From an uncultured Candidatus Saccharibacteria bacterium (GTDB lineage: Bacteria > Patescibacteriota > Saccharimonadia > Saccharimonadales > Saccharimonadaceae), in contig CALIJB010000005.1 in NCBI GenBank assembly GCA_938017675.1, forward strand, positions 114,742 through 178,741: a DNA stretch of 64,000 nt, read 5' to 3'. The translations under genes and the position numbers were made by a program. Positions 33,199 to 42,691 of the stretch are shown here, in pieces. Every line of letters starts with the position of its first letter. The stretch's first letter is position 1. The notes under the pieces are model-generated. The model worked only from the letters and a program-made list of their open reading frames with translations. It was not told where the DNA came from and searched no databases.

Positions 33199-34982
33199 TA
33201 GGATTCCCTCGTAACACGCAGCACCTCGTCGAGCGTAGTGTTGCCGCGTAATGTTTTAACTAATCCATCAGATTGCATTGTAATCATTCCCTCCTTGATT
33301 GCTTGATCTTGAATCTGGTTGCTAGTGGCGTCGGAAGTTATCATTTTTTGAATTTCGCGCGACATGCCCAACACTTCGTAAATACCGACGCGCCCCTTGA
33401 AGCCGACGTGTCCGCACTCGTCGCAGCCGCCTGGGTGCGCTCGCCAGAGGGTGCGAATAGTAGTCTCGTCGGTGCCAGCTGGTGTGTCGCCGCCGACTTT
33501 TTGCTCGATGGCTTGTAATTCTAGATCATGAATATGTGCAAACGTTTGGTCTGGACGCAGATTGAATAGCGAGACTATTTCGTTGATTTCGTCTGGCGTC
33601 GGTACGTATTGTTCGCGGCAGTTCATGCACAGTCGTCGTACTAAGCGCTGCCCAACGACTGCTTTGACTGTTGAAGCGATCAAAAATGGCTCGATACCCA
33701 TATCTAATAAACGTGGTAGACAGGTTGCCGCATTGTTGGTGTGCAAGGTTGAAAACACCAAGTGCCCAGTCAGCGCCGCCTGTACGCCTAGGTTGGCTGT
33801 CTCGCCGTCGCGAATCTCGCCGACCATGATGATGTTCGGATCTTGGCGCAGCAGTGCTCGCAACCCCGAGGCGAAAGTCATTCCAGCTTTGGCGTTGGTT
33901 TGGGTTTGGTTGACGCCGGGGATTTTGTATTCGACTGGATCCTCAATAGTCGAGATATTAACTTCCGGCGTGTTTAGCATAGATAGTACTGAAAATAAGG
34001 AAGTAGACTTGCCGCTACCAGTTGGTCCGGTTACTAGAATCATGCCGTTTGGTTCGGCAATAGCGTTATTTATGATGGCTAGCGATCTGCCCCAATAACC
34101 AAGTTGTTGCAACGTGATTGCTTGATTGGACTCGTCGAGAATTCGCATAACGACTTTTTCGCCATCGGTGATAGGCAGAGTGCTGACGCGTAATGCATAT
34201 TGTTTGCCGGCGACTTTAATTTTGAAGCGGCCATCTTGCGGCACTCGTCGCTCGTCGATTTTTAGATTAGATAAAATTTTGATACGGCTAACCAATGCAT
34301 TAAGGACGTTGCGCGGTAATTGGTTGACTTCTTTAAGTACGCCGTCGATGCGGTAGCGTATTTGCACGAAATTTTCCCGCGGCTCGATGTGAATATCTGA
34401 GGCCTGAGAACGGATAGCATATTCTAACAGCAAATTGACGGTTTGGGCGATTGGTGAATCCTCGGCGACATCAGCTTCGGAAACTTTCTGGTCCGAGCCG
34501 TCATCTTCACGCTGCACATCAATAACTTCATTAAGTTCTTGATTAACGTCGCCGCGATAGTTCTCTAGACACTGCAAAATATTAGAATGCGGCGCAATAT
34601 AGATTTTAGTATTGCTACCGATTTCTTTCTCGATGAAATTAGTAGCCAGCACATCATCTGGATCGTCCATCGCCAAGTGCATGGTGCCGTCTTCGTCAAT
34701 TTGAAAAATAACAGCATTGTATTGGCGGGCGATACGCTCTGGAATGCGATTAAGCACTTCTGTTGGAATGTTGCGCGGATCGACCTCAACATAAGGTATG
34801 TCGGTGTATTGTGCAAAAAGCTTTGTTAAATCAGTTTCAGATATTAGTTTCGAATCTAGCACAATATTTTGCAGCGGTCGCGAAGAACGTTCTGCCTCTT
34901 CTATTAGCGGCTTGAGAGTTTCTTCGGTCGCAATATTATTACGCGTCAGAATCTTGACTAGAGTATTATTTAGGATCCTCAT
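33198..34982 (-). CDS. pilB: Type IV pilus extension ATPase PilB (GspE family)
   Basis: 594 residues. N-terminal GspE/MshEN domain (about 1-150), Walker A GPTGSGKST, Asp box, Walker B in IIMVGEIRDGETA with the catalytic Glu, and a zinc site made of CMNC and CDEC pairs. Hexameric motor for pilus extension. First gene of the operon pilB-C-M-N-O-orf-PRC. No retraction ATPase pilT is in the window. Divergent from aspS across 96 bp. Confidence 0.96.
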   Translation of the reverse strand: MRILNNTLVKILTRNNIATEETLKPLIEEAERSSRPLQNIVLDSKLISETDLTKLFAQYTDIPYVEVDPRNIPTEVLNRIPERIARQYNAVIFQIDEDGTMHLAMDDPDDVLATNFIEKEIGSNTKIYIAPHSNILQCLENYRGDVNQELNEVIDVQREDDGSDQKVSEADVAEDSPIAQTVNLLLEYAIRSQASDIHIEPRENFVQIRYRIDGVLKEVNQLPRNVLNALVSRIKILSNLKIDERRVPQDGRFKIKVAGKQYALRVSTLPITDGEKVVMRILDESNQAITLQQLGYWGRSLAIINNAIAEPNGMILVTGPTGSGKSTSLFSVLSMLNTPEVNISTIEDPVEYKIPGVNQTQTNAKAGMTFASGLRALLRQDPNIIMVGEIRDGETANLGVQAALTGHLVFSTLHTNNAATCLPRLLDMGIEPFLIASTVKAVVGQRLVRRLCMNCREQYVPTPDEINEIVSLFNLRPDQTFAHIHDLELQAIEQKVGGDTPAGTDETTIRTLWRAHPGGCDECGHVGFKGRVGIYEVLGMSREIQKMITSDATSNQIQDQAIKEGMITMQSDGLVKTLRGNTTLDEVLRVTRES

Positions 34983-35078
34983 AATTCTTATGCTAATTGT
35001 AGCGCATTTTATTTGGAAAAGCTATCATTGCAGCGCGGATTGGTAAAGGACGGGTGAATCAAGTATAATAACAGAGAT

Positions 35079-36917
35079 ATGAAGCGAACTTTGAATACAC
35101 AGACGGCGCAACTCGCCGGCGAAAAAATTTCAGTTAGCGGCTGGGTACACTCGCGCCGCGATCACGGCGGGTTAATTTTTGTTGATTTGCGTGATCATAC
35201 AGGTTTATTGCAACTAGTTTTTAATTCCGATGATCCGGAAATGTTTTCACTTGCTGAGGAGCTGCGCGACGAATTTGTCATTCGCGCTGAAGGCATGGTG
35301 CGCGAACGCGCGGCTGGGCTAAAGAATGATAAAATTCCGACTGGCGCAGTTGAATTGGTGGTCGAGAGGTTGACGTTACTTAACCGAGCCGAAACCTTGC
35401 CAATCCAGCCATTTGCTGAGGAAAATCAGGCAGGCGAGGACTTGCGTTTTAAGTATCGTTACCTCGACCTGCGCCGTCCAAAGATGCAGGAGATGCTGCA
35501 AAAACGCGCTGAGATGTACCGACGGATGCATCAGTATATGGATACTCGGGACTTCATCGAGATTCAGACGCCGATTTTGGCAAATTCCAGTCCCGAGGGC
35601 GCGCGTGATTTCCTGATCCCGAGCCGTTTGCAGGAAAATAAGTTTTACGCTCTGCCGCAGGCACCCCAGCAGTTCAAGCAGCTGCTGATGGTTGGTGGTG
35701 TGCCGCGGTATTACCAGCTGGCGGCGTGTTTTCGCGATGAAGATCCGCGAGCCGATCGACTGTACGGCGAGTTTTACCAGCTGGATCTGGAGATGAGCTT
35801 TGTTGAAGACGGTGAGGAAGTTCGCCAAGAAGTTGAGCCGTTGATGCAGCAACTCGCGACTGATTTTGCGGGCAAGAAATTGCTGGATTTGAGTAGTCTC
35901 GCGGTTGGTGACGGCAGTCCAATTCCGCGCATTTCCTATCGCGACGCCATGGAGACGTATGGCTCGGACAAGCCGGACTTGCGCTTTGGTATGGAGCTGA
36001 TTGAGCTGACTGATGTGTTTGCCAACACTAAATATGATAAATTCAAGAACGTTGAGTGTATCAAGGCGATTTGCGTGAAAAACGGTGTCAATCTCAGCCG
36101 TAAGCAAATCAAACAGTTTGAGGATATTGCTACAAGTGAGGGTGCGGGCGGCTTACCCTACATTAAATATGTTAAAATAAAACATCCCGACGAGGCACGG
36201 GGATATGTAATCCCGATCACTAGTAGTGATTTTTATGGCTATGATGCGATTTCGCCAGTGGCAAAACACTTGTCAGACGAAGAACATCAATTGCTTATAG
36301 AGAAAATGAACCCTGATGGCGATGACGTTGTCTTCTTTGGTACTGACACACGCTCGGTCGTCAACGCCGTACTTGGTCGTCTGCGAAACGAATTTGCTGC
36401 CCACTTCGACCTGAAAAAATCGAATGAGGTAGCCTTGGCTTGGATTATCGACTTTCCGTTCTATGAATGGGATGACCGCGGCAAGAAGCTTGACTTTGGC
36501 CACAATCCGTTCAGCATGCCAAAAGGTGGCTTGCAAGCCTTGGAAGCTGCTGCCACTGATGCTGATAAATTGGCAATTGTCGCTGATCAATTCGACATGG
36601 TGATGAACGGTTACGAAATTTGTTCTGGCGGTGTGCGTAACCACAACCCAGCGGTGCTATACAAAGTATTCGATTTGCTCGGCTTTAGCGAAAGCTACGT
36701 CGAAGAAAAGTTTGGCGCTATGCTAGGCGCCTTCAAATACGGTGCACCGCCACACGCTGGCTGTGCCTTTGGTGTTGACCGTATCCTCATGGAGCTCATC
36801 GACGAAACGAACGTCCGCGAAACCTTGGCCTTTCCAAAGAACGGCTCGGGCGTCGACGTGATGATGGATTCACCGTCAACGGTTGACCCAGCGCAGCTAA
36901 AGGAATTGGGATTATGA
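35079..36917 (+). CDS. aspS: Aspartyl-tRNA synthetase
   Basis: 612 residues, bacterial type. N-terminal OB fold with SGWVHSRRDHGGLIFVDLRD (about 19-38), class II core with motif 2 FRDEDPRADRLYGEFYQLD (about 218-236) where the usual RQPEFTQ is replaced by RLYGEFYQ, the GAD insertion domain (about 300-420), and motif 3 GCAFGVDRILME (about 567-578). It charges tRNA-Asp (and possibly tRNA-Asn, depending on whether an amidotransferase exists; not decidable here). TATAAT at 35064-35069 leaves only 9 nt before the ATG. Overlaps the Nudix gene by 4 nt. Confidence 0.97.
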   Translation: MKRTLNTQTAQLAGEKISVSGWVHSRRDHGGLIFVDLRDHTGLLQLVFNSDDPEMFSLAEELRDEFVIRAEGMVRERAAGLKNDKIPTGAVELVVERLTLLNRAETLPIQPFAEENQAGEDLRFKYRYLDLRRPKMQEMLQKRAEMYRRMHQYMDTRDFIEIQTPILANSSPEGARDFLIPSRLQENKFYALPQAPQQFKQLLMVGGVPRYYQLAACFRDEDPRADRLYGEFYQLDLEMSFVEDGEEVRQEVEPLMQQLATDFAGKKLLDLSSLAVGDGSPIPRISYRDAMETYGSDKPDLRFGMELIELTDVFANTKYDKFKNVECIKAICVKNGVNLSRKQIKQFEDIATSEGAGGLPYIKYVKIKHPDEARGYVIPITSSDFYGYDAISPVAKHLSDEEHQLLIEKMNPDGDDVVFFGTDTRSVVNAVLGRLRNEFAAHFDLKKSNEVALAWIIDFPFYEWDDRGKKLDFGHNPFSMPKGGLQALEAAATDADKLAIVADQFDMVMNGYEICSGGVRNHNPAVLYKVFDLLGFSESYVEEKFGAMLGAFKYGAPPHAGCAFGVDRILMELIDETNVRETLAFPKNGSGVDVMMDSPSTVDPAQLKELGL

Positions 36918-37333
36918 GCGCAATGTACGATCGACACGAAGTTAGCGTAAAAGTAGCGCTGTATAGCAGCGACGGCAAGCGTGTGCTACTGATGTATTAT
37001 CCGCACGATGATGGCTTTGGCTTGCCGGGCGGACATATTGACGCTGGCGAAACGCCTGACGTGGCACTAGAGCGAGAGCTGCGCGAGGAGCTGGGTATCG
37101 CAATTGATGCGACACCGGCTGATTTCTATATGCGCTATCCGCGAGGTAGTGCCGTCAAAGATCATAAAATTATTCTTGGCTACACGGCCATGGTTGACGG
37201 TAACATCGAAATACCGGACCGAGCGTGTGATGGCGGCGAGGAGCGCCCGATTTGGCTCGCTCAAGCAGAGATTGAAACTACTGACAAACTCGCGCCGGGT
37301 TATCGGGATTTTGTTCTGAGATGGTGGCCGTAA
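36914..37333 (+). CDS. Nudix hydrolase
   Basis: 139 residues. The complete Nudix box GX5EX7REUXEEXGU is present at about 37-59 (GHIDAGETPDVALE, then RELREELGI). Nudix enzymes cleave nucleoside diphosphates linked to another group, with Mg bound by the REXXEE glutamates. The substrate is unknown. ATGA overlap with aspS implies co-expression. Confidence 0.95.
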   Translation: MSAMYDRHEVSVKVALYSSDGKRVLLMYYPHDDGFGLPGGHIDAGETPDVALERELREELGIAIDATPADFYMRYPRGSAVKDHKIILGYTAMVDGNIEIPDRACDGGEERPIWLAQAEIETTDKLAPGYRDFVLRWWP

Positions 37334-37366
37334 GAAGCGTAATGTCTGAGGAGGTGCAAGCAGGCT

Positions 37367-38716
37367 ATGAAATCAATTCCCAAACGAACACTGAAATTTA
37401 TTGACTCATGGCTAATGCTGCGCAGCCAGTGGGCGCGCTGGCCGGGATTTACGGTGGCGATAGCCAAAGACGGCGAGGTGGTTTTCAATAAAGCCTACGG
37501 TCTGGCAAATATAGAACACAATGAAACACTAATGACCGATCATCTTTTTCACGTTGCTTCGCAATCAAAAACATTTACTGCTACGGCCGTAATGCAGCTA
37601 CAAGAGCGCGGCAAGTTGCGCATCGATGATTCAGCTACGACGCATCTACCGTGGCTGGCGCAGCATAGCGACCAGCGTTGGCATGACGTAACCTTGCGTC
37701 AGTTACTGAGCCATTCGGCGGGCGTAATTCGTGATGGCCAGGCGTCGGGCTTTTGGCAGTTTCAAGGAGAATTTCCAGATGAAAATGAATTCAAGCAGCA
37801 AATCATGAAGTCACAACTGGTGTTCGAACCAAATTCCGAATTCAAATATTCTAATTTTGGCTTTGGATTGCTCGGTTTGGTGGTTAAACAAGCTAGTGGC
37901 AAATCGTACGCTGATGTTGTGGCGGAAAACATCATCACGCCGCTTAACTTAACACAAACCACCACGGAATATTCGCCAGAACTTCGTATGGCTACTGGCT
38001 ACAGTAGGTTTGATTTGCGTCAGCAGCGTCGTCCATTCCAGCACATCACAACTGGTGCACTGCAGCCAGCCACGGGATTTTGCTCAACGGCACATGACTT
38101 GGTGAAATTCTTTGCTGCTTTGCAAGTCGGCTCAGGTAAACTGTTGAGCGATGCTTCCAAACGGGAAATGCAGCGCCCATCATGGCAAGTTGCTGACGAA
38201 GCAAACGCAGGAAGTTACGGTTTGGGTGTCGATGTCACCAAGACCAAGGACAGCAAGCGGCTCGTCGGTCATAGCGGCGGTTATCCAGGATTTGTCGGCC
38301 GCACCTGGTCGCGGATAGACGACGGAATAACCGTTTCGGTGTTGGCTAACGCGTATGATACAGCGCCAGGAATAGTTGCAAATTCGATATTAGGAATTAT
38401 TGATCAATTTGGTGATGCTTCTGATAAAAACCGTCGAAAGTTTGAAGCGCGGTTCGTTAACGATTACGGAGTGTATGAAGTTGTTGATACGGAAAAAGGA
38501 TTGAGGGGTTTATGGTCTAATGATTGGCAACCGTTCAATATGGCTGAAGAACTGGAAATAGTCGATGACGCTACTTTAAAAATTGCGAAGGGTAATCATT
38601 TTAGCTATTTTGGCGAACTGATGAAATATGAGTTTGATGCCAAAAATAAGCCTTCCGCCATGTATCGCAGCGGCGCTAAGAATTATGTTAGTTTAGACGG
38701 CGATGTAAGGATTTAA
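37367..38716 (+). CDS. Serine hydrolase of the beta-lactamase/S12 family
   Basis: 449 residues. Catalytic SxxK as SQSK at 65-68, YSN motif in FKYSNFGFGLLG (about 160-171), and HSGG in LVGHSGGYPGFVG (about 302-314) in place of KTG. The N-terminal domain to about residue 350 is the catalytic fold; a C-terminal beta domain (about 365-449) follows. Members are D-peptidases, esterases or penicillin-binding-like enzymes. No signal peptide is seen, so it may be cytoplasmic or use an unrecognised export route. GAGGAG ribosome site. Confidence 0.92.
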   Translation: MKSIPKRTLKFIDSWLMLRSQWARWPGFTVAIAKDGEVVFNKAYGLANIEHNETLMTDHLFHVASQSKTFTATAVMQLQERGKLRIDDSATTHLPWLAQHSDQRWHDVTLRQLLSHSAGVIRDGQASGFWQFQGEFPDENEFKQQIMKSQLVFEPNSEFKYSNFGFGLLGLVVKQASGKSYADVVAENIITPLNLTQTTTEYSPELRMATGYSRFDLRQQRRPFQHITTGALQPATGFCSTAHDLVKFFAALQVGSGKLLSDASKREMQRPSWQVADEANAGSYGLGVDVTKTKDSKRLVGHSGGYPGFVGRTWSRIDDGITVSVLANAYDTAPGIVANSILGIIDQFGDASDKNRRKFEARFVNDYGVYEVVDTEKGLRGLWSNDWQPFNMAEELEIVDDATLKIAKGNHFSYFGELMKYEFDAKNKPSAMYRSGAKNYVSLDGDVRI

Positions 38717-38726
38717 AAGGATCTTT

Positions 38727-39371
38727 GTGTCAAACATAGGTAGAATAAATATGAATAAAACGAAATTACCAACCGAAGCTCAAGTCAAAAACTTGCACAA
38801 AAAATACGCCAAAACTGATGCTGATTTTGCGTTGATTTATACTCATTGCCAAGTGGTCGACGCAATTGCGGCGCAGCTTTTGGATGCCAAGCCGAACTCG
38901 CAAATCGACCGCAATTTGCTGCATGTTGCCTGTATGCTTCATGATATCGGTGCGTATGATGTTCTGGAAAACGGTAAATTTGTCGACGGCGTTCGCCACG
39001 GCGTGATTGGCGAGCAGATTCTGCGAAACGAAGGCTTTCCTGAGCAAATTTGGCGGTTCGCTTCGCATCATACTGGCGTAGGTTTGACCAAGCAGGATGT
39101 AATTAACCAAAACTTGTCCATTCCGCCAGCCGATTATACTGCCAGCACGCCCGAGGAGCGACTGCTAATGTACGCCGACAAATTTCATTCCAAAAGCAAA
39201 CCGCCCAAAGAGCCGCCATATTTTTGCACGTTTGAATGGTATTATAATCTGGTGCAAAAATTTGGCAGCGATAAACAAGCCAAATTTCAGGCGCTAGCAG
39301 ACGAGTTTGGTAAACCGGATATTGCGCTTGTCGCCAGTAAGTTTGGTTTTAGTATCAAAGATGTAAATTAG
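38727..39371 (+). CDS. HD-domain phosphohydrolase
   Basis: 214 residues from GTG 38727, which has an AAAGGA ribosome site 6-8 nt upstream; an in-frame ATG at 38751 is the alternative start. HD domain: an early helix with YTHCQVVDAIA (first His), ACMLHDIGAYD (HD pair, about 73-83), DGVRHGVIGEQIL (second His) and FASHHTGVG. These residues bind metals and hydrolyse phosphate esters. The substrate is unknown. Follows the S12 hydrolase by 10 nt. Confidence 0.88.
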   Translation: MSNIGRINMNKTKLPTEAQVKNLHKKYAKTDADFALIYTHCQVVDAIAAQLLDAKPNSQIDRNLLHVACMLHDIGAYDVLENGKFVDGVRHGVIGEQILRNEGFPEQIWRFASHHTGVGLTKQDVINQNLSIPPADYTASTPEERLLMYADKFHSKSKPPKEPPYFCTFEWYYNLVQKFGSDKQAKFQALADEFGKPDIALVASKFGFSIKDVN

Positions 39372-39464
39372 TGCCAGGCTGGTGCAGGTGACTTGCAGGT
39401 TATAAATTAGCAGCCTAATACGTAGACTTGACCGTCTGGGAATATTTCGCCATAATAATACGTA

Positions 39465-40013
39465 ATGAAAAGAAGCCTTATTATATTGTGTGCGTTAGTC
39501 TATGTCGCTTGTGCTTCAACGGTCAGCGCTGAAGGTCCAACTATGACTCTATTGACTGAGCGGCAGCTTAATTTGGTGCGCAGTAATTGTGCGACGACTA
39601 AAACTGTTTTAGAGCGTATTCGTGCTAACGACGCTTTGGTGCGCATCAATCTCGGCCGCGAATATGATGCAATTTCTACCAAACTGATGGCGCCGATGAA
39701 TAGCCGTATTGCTCTCAATAAGCTCAACGGCATCGACTTAACCAAGACAACCGTCGATTTCGACCATCAAATCGGAAAATTTCGCAACTCTTATCAGCGT
39801 TACGAGCAGATAATGTCGCATATAGCCCAGACGGATTGCCAAGATAAGCCAGCAGACTTTTATATGGATATTGAACGAGCGCGTTATTATCGCGGTGATG
39901 TACGAAAAGCAGTAGTCGAACTCGAAAAGCTAATTAAGCAATATAGTTCACAAATCGACAAATTAGATTTGTCAAAAACGGGTTTGAGTAGTCAAGGAGG
40001 TAGTAATGACTAG
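39465..40013 (+). CDS. Secreted protein of unknown function (182 aa)
   Basis: 182 residues with a signal peptide (MKRSLIILCALVYVACASTVSA, cleavage near residue 22). The Cys at 16 is not in a convincing lipobox. The mature part is helical and charged with two Cys (NCATTK, DCQDKP) about 65 residues apart and likely coiled-coil segments. No family recognised. Overlaps the next membrane-protein gene by 8 nt, and that gene abuts trmB, so three genes form an operon. Confidence 0.75.
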   Translation: MKRSLIILCALVYVACASTVSAEGPTMTLLTERQLNLVRSNCATTKTVLERIRANDALVRINLGREYDAISTKLMAPMNSRIALNKLNGIDLTKTTVDFDHQIGKFRNSYQRYEQIMSHIAQTDCQDKPADFYMDIERARYYRGDVRKAVVELEKLIKQYSSQIDKLDLSKTGLSSQGGSND

Positions 40014-40416
40014 ACTTCACGCTCGTGCTCGCCTGAAAAAGCGAGCTGATCATATTTGTCAGCGGTGCGGTTTTGCGGCTATGCTGGTCTGTGTAATTAT
40101 AGTATCGCTCGTCATGGTGGCGGTAGCTTTAGAGATGTATAACACCAGCGGTGCAGCACAAGTCGATTTGAGCCGCCCAGGTTTTAGCTCTGTGCAGAAG
40201 CAAGCTGGCGCTAGCGAAGAAACTGAAAAGGGTTTCTCGGCACAAGGGGAGATTGATCAAAAAACTATCAAAGATTTTAAAAATGTATACGACAAACACG
40301 CCAAACGTGCGGCCGCATCGACCAGTTTTGGTGGCGAGGCGCTATCAGATAGTTCAATTCAAGTCTTTAATGAACGTTCATCGGGAACAGCACCAAGCGG
40401 AGAGGCTTCAAACTAG
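40006..40416 (+). CDS. Single-helix membrane protein of unknown function (136 aa)
   Basis: 136 residues. A basic N-terminus with two Cys (HICQRCGF), one membrane helix (about 22-44), then a polar extracytoplasmic tail rich in Ser, Ala, Gln and Glu. AAGGAGG ribosome site in the end of the previous gene. No family recognised. The pair of a secreted protein and a membrane protein recalls a small envelope complex, but this is inference. Confidence 0.75.
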   Translation: MTRLHARARLKKRADHICQRCGFAAMLVCVIIVSLVMVAVALEMYNTSGAAQVDLSRPGFSSVQKQAGASEETEKGFSAQGEIDQKTIKDFKNVYDKHAKRAAASTSFGGEALSDSSIQVFNERSSGTAPSGEASN

Positions 40417-41078
40417 TGAGCGAACTGCTCAATCCTGACGATTTTGTTATTGTTCGCAAGCGCAAAAAATACAAATTTGCCAAGTTTCATAACGCCGAGA
40501 ATTGCTTTGAGTTTGACGAATGGCGCGATTTTTACCAGCAGCACCAGCCGGGTATTTTCGGGTTAGAGATTGGCGCTGGTACTGGTTTGTTTAGCGTCGA
40601 ATTAGCAGCGCGTTACCCAGATAAGCTGTTTGCGGCGATTGACGTTAAGGCTGACCGTTTGCAAAAAGGCGCTTACACGGCGCTAGAAAAAGGCATGAAA
40701 AATATATTTTTTGTGCGTGCTCGGGCCGATCAAGTTGGGGAGTTAATTCCGCCAAAATCGTTAGAAAATATTTGGGTGACCTTTCCCGATCCGTTTCCGA
40801 AAAAGCGGGCTGCCGGGCGGCGGTTGACACATCCGTATTTTTTGCGCCGTTACGTGCAATTATTGCAGCCTGGCGGCGAGCTGCTTTTCAAGCATGACGA
40901 CCGCGACTTTTTCTGCTGGAGTTTGGAGCAATTAGTGGCAGAAAAATGGCAAATTACAGAGCTAAGCTTCGACCTGCACGAATCATCTCTGGACGACGAG
41001 TATAAAATCATGACGACCTACGAACAGCGCTGGCTGGACGAGGGTAAGGCGATTAATTTTGTGAGAGCTACGTGTTGA
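40416..41078 (+). CDS. trmB: tRNA (guanine-N7-)-methyltransferase TrmB
   Basis: 220 residues (GTG start overlapping the previous TAG by one base). SAM motif FGLEIGAGTGLFSVELA (about 49-65), AIDVKADRL (about 76-84), and the TrmB signature WVTFPDPFPKKRAAGRRL (about 125-142) followed by FLRRYVQLLQPGGELLFKHDD. It methylates G46 of tRNA variable loops. Confidence 0.97.
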   Translation: MSELLNPDDFVIVRKRKKYKFAKFHNAENCFEFDEWRDFYQQHQPGIFGLEIGAGTGLFSVELAARYPDKLFAAIDVKADRLQKGAYTALEKGMKNIFFVRARADQVGELIPPKSLENIWVTFPDPFPKKRAAGRRLTHPYFLRRYVQLLQPGGELLFKHDDRDFFCWSLEQLVAEKWQITELSFDLHESSLDDEYKIMTTYEQRWLDEGKAINFVRATC

Positions 41079-41085
41079 TGTTGTG

Positions 41086-41853
41086 CTATCGTGCCAGTGG
41101 AAGCGGGTTAGATCCCTCGCTAGCACCCTGCCAAGCAATGTCAAACAGGCGCGTTTGCACCGAGGCTAGGCTGGTGTTATCGATAATTACTCCGTGCATA
41201 GAGTTATATTTGTCCAGGGTAATAATAGCCATTTTACTGGCATACAATATTGTGTAGCAACCGTCATCTAGTTTTGGTCCAGCTAAGTAGCGGCTATCTG
41301 CTAAACCTGTCGTTATGCGCAGGGGCTTGGCGTAGCGCAAGACGCGTACTCGTAGGTTTCGTTTAGCGCGTTCGCGGCTAAAATTCGGAAAGTTGTTGTA
41401 CAGATAGCGGCTGACGCGCGGCGAAGAAATTACGCGGTACAAGTTAATCTTTTGCAGGCGGCAAGTACTCAATATATCGCGCAAAATATTTGCCAAACCT
41501 TCGTCGCCCTCGTAAAATGCTGCCATATGCCGGGTTTCGGCGATTTTGTTTGCGGTTCGCAGGCGGACAATGTATTGATCAAGCTGTTGGCCGGCTATCT
41601 GTAAAGCTTGCTGCTTCTCGCGTAAAATTTCTGCCAAAATGGCTGGATCCTCGGCGCGGTAGCGCAGCTGCTTGCCTTGGGCGACGCTGTTGACGAGTCC
41701 GGCTGCGCGCAGGCTTTTGATAGATTCGTAGACGCTGCCGCGGTTAATATTTGTCGTTTCTGCGATGGCTCGCAGCGAACTATTAGGAATTGCCAGCAGC
41801 GCCTCATATACGCGTTTGTCACGAGTAGACAAGCCGATAATCGAAAAATCCAT
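41086..41853 (-). CDS. TrmB-family (archaeal sugar-type) transcriptional regulator
   Basis: 255 residues. N-terminal winged helix: TRDKRVYEALLAIPNSSLRAIAE, then NINRGSVYESIKSLRAAGLV (recognition helix, about 36-55), of the TrmB family of regulators (unrelated to the tRNA methylase of the same name). The C-terminal part (about 100-250) is like the effector domain with FYEGDEGLANILRDIL. Target unknown; its own promoter is TATATT 6 nt before the ATG. No sugar transporter is adjacent. Converges with trmB (7 bp gap). Confidence 0.85.
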   Translation of the reverse strand: MDFSIIGLSTRDKRVYEALLAIPNSSLRAIAETTNINRGSVYESIKSLRAAGLVNSVAQGKQLRYRAEDPAILAEILREKQQALQIAGQQLDQYIVRLRTANKIAETRHMAAFYEGDEGLANILRDILSTCRLQKINLYRVISSPRVSRYLYNNFPNFSRERAKRNLRVRVLRYAKPLRITTGLADSRYLAGPKLDDGCYTILYASKMAIITLDKYNSMHGVIIDNTSLASVQTRLFDIAWQGASEGSNPLPLAR

Positions 41854-41859
41854 ATCTGT

Positions 41860-41865
41860 AATATA
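41860..41865 (-). promoter_or_regulatory. Predicted leaderless extended -10 box of TrmB-type regulator
   Basis: Minus strand: ATGC-TATATT, six bases (acagat), ATG. A -35-like ATGACA lies about 17-18 nt upstream of the hexamer. Confidence 0.65.
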
Positions 41866-41961
41866 GCATAAAAAACAAAATTGTCATAAAATATCAACCA
41901 TTTTGTATGGAATCGGCAGCAGCGGTACGATATGATTTGCTGGTAACGAAAGGAGAATTTT

Positions 41962-42294
41962 ATGGCAAATATTGAAAGATTTGATTCGGGTAGTAAAGAC
42001 TCAAGTGTAAGTGTCTTGACGGGCGAAAGTGCGCGTACTCTTTCGATTCGCGGTGTGCTTGGGGAACAGTTTGATGTCTTGTGTAAAGAAGTACTGATGA
42101 GCGAAGGAGAAGAGACTATAGGTAGTATTCTTCGCAAAATTATTGATGAATACACCAAAGAAGTCTTACGAGACCCAGAGTTTCTAGAGAAAATCAAAGA
42201 AATCTTACTAGACTCAGAGCGTCGAAAGGAAATGGGTAGACTGGTTGTTCTCTTAGAGATATACGGCCAGCCGGATAATCAGGATTACGCTTAA
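41962..42294 (+). CDS. Unrecognised small acidic helical protein (110 aa)
   Basis: 110 residues with an AAAGGAG ribosome site. Mostly charged and predicted helical, especially about 45-95 (EETIGSILRKIIDEYTKEVL, then PEFLEKIKEILLDSERRKEM). No Cys, no membrane helix. It is divergent from the TrmB-type regulator, across a 108-bp shared promoter region, and may be its target. No function assigned. Confidence 0.65.
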   Translation: MANIERFDSGSKDSSVSVLTGESARTLSIRGVLGEQFDVLCKEVLMSEGEETIGSILRKIIDEYTKEVLRDPEFLEKIKEILLDSERRKEMGRLVVLLEIYGQPDNQDYA

Positions 42295-42345
42295 TAGTGC
42301 AAGATAGCAATTATTGCTATAATACAAACAATAAGCAGGAGGAAC

Positions 42346-42687
42346 ATGAATTTTCAAGATTATTCGCAAAAAGCTATTTCAACGCTAACCAGCGATCACG
42401 CCTACGGCGATATCAGCGCTGATTTGATGGCGCAAATACTAGGTTTGGCTGGCGAGTCGGGCGAGGTGATGGAAAAGTTCAAAAAGCTAATCCGCGATAA
42501 GCAGGGTAAATTAAATGACGATGATCGCGCAGAAATTATCAAAGAATTGGGCGACGTGCTGTGGTATATTAACTCGGCGGCGCATTTGCTCGGCTCTAGC
42601 TTGGAAGAGGTGGCGCGGCTTAATAACGAAAAGCTAGCCAGTCGCCAGCAGCGCGGCCAGCTGCATGGCAGCGGCGATAATCGGTAA
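42346..42687 (+). CDS. MazG-like nucleotide pyrophosphohydrolase
   Basis: 113 residues. The MazG metal-binding pattern ExxE...ExxD is present: LAGESGEVMEKFKKLIRD (about 29-46) and EIIKELGDVLWYINSAAHLL (about 64-83). Short single-domain MazG-like proteins hydrolyse (d)NTPs, often clearing abnormal nucleotides. AGGAGG ribosome site, TATAAT-like box upstream near 42320. Converges with murC (4 bp gap). Confidence 0.92.
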   Translation: MNFQDYSQKAISTLTSDHAYGDISADLMAQILGLAGESGEVMEKFKKLIRDKQGKLNDDDRAEIIKELGDVLWYINSAAHLLGSSLEEVARLNNEKLASRQQRGQLHGSGDNR

Positions 42688-42691
42688 AACT

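Noticed and set aside
38751..38753. ATG as start of the HD-domain gene
   Set aside because: Kept only as an alternative: the upstream GTG at 38727 has a better-placed ribosome site, though I cannot exclude the ATG.
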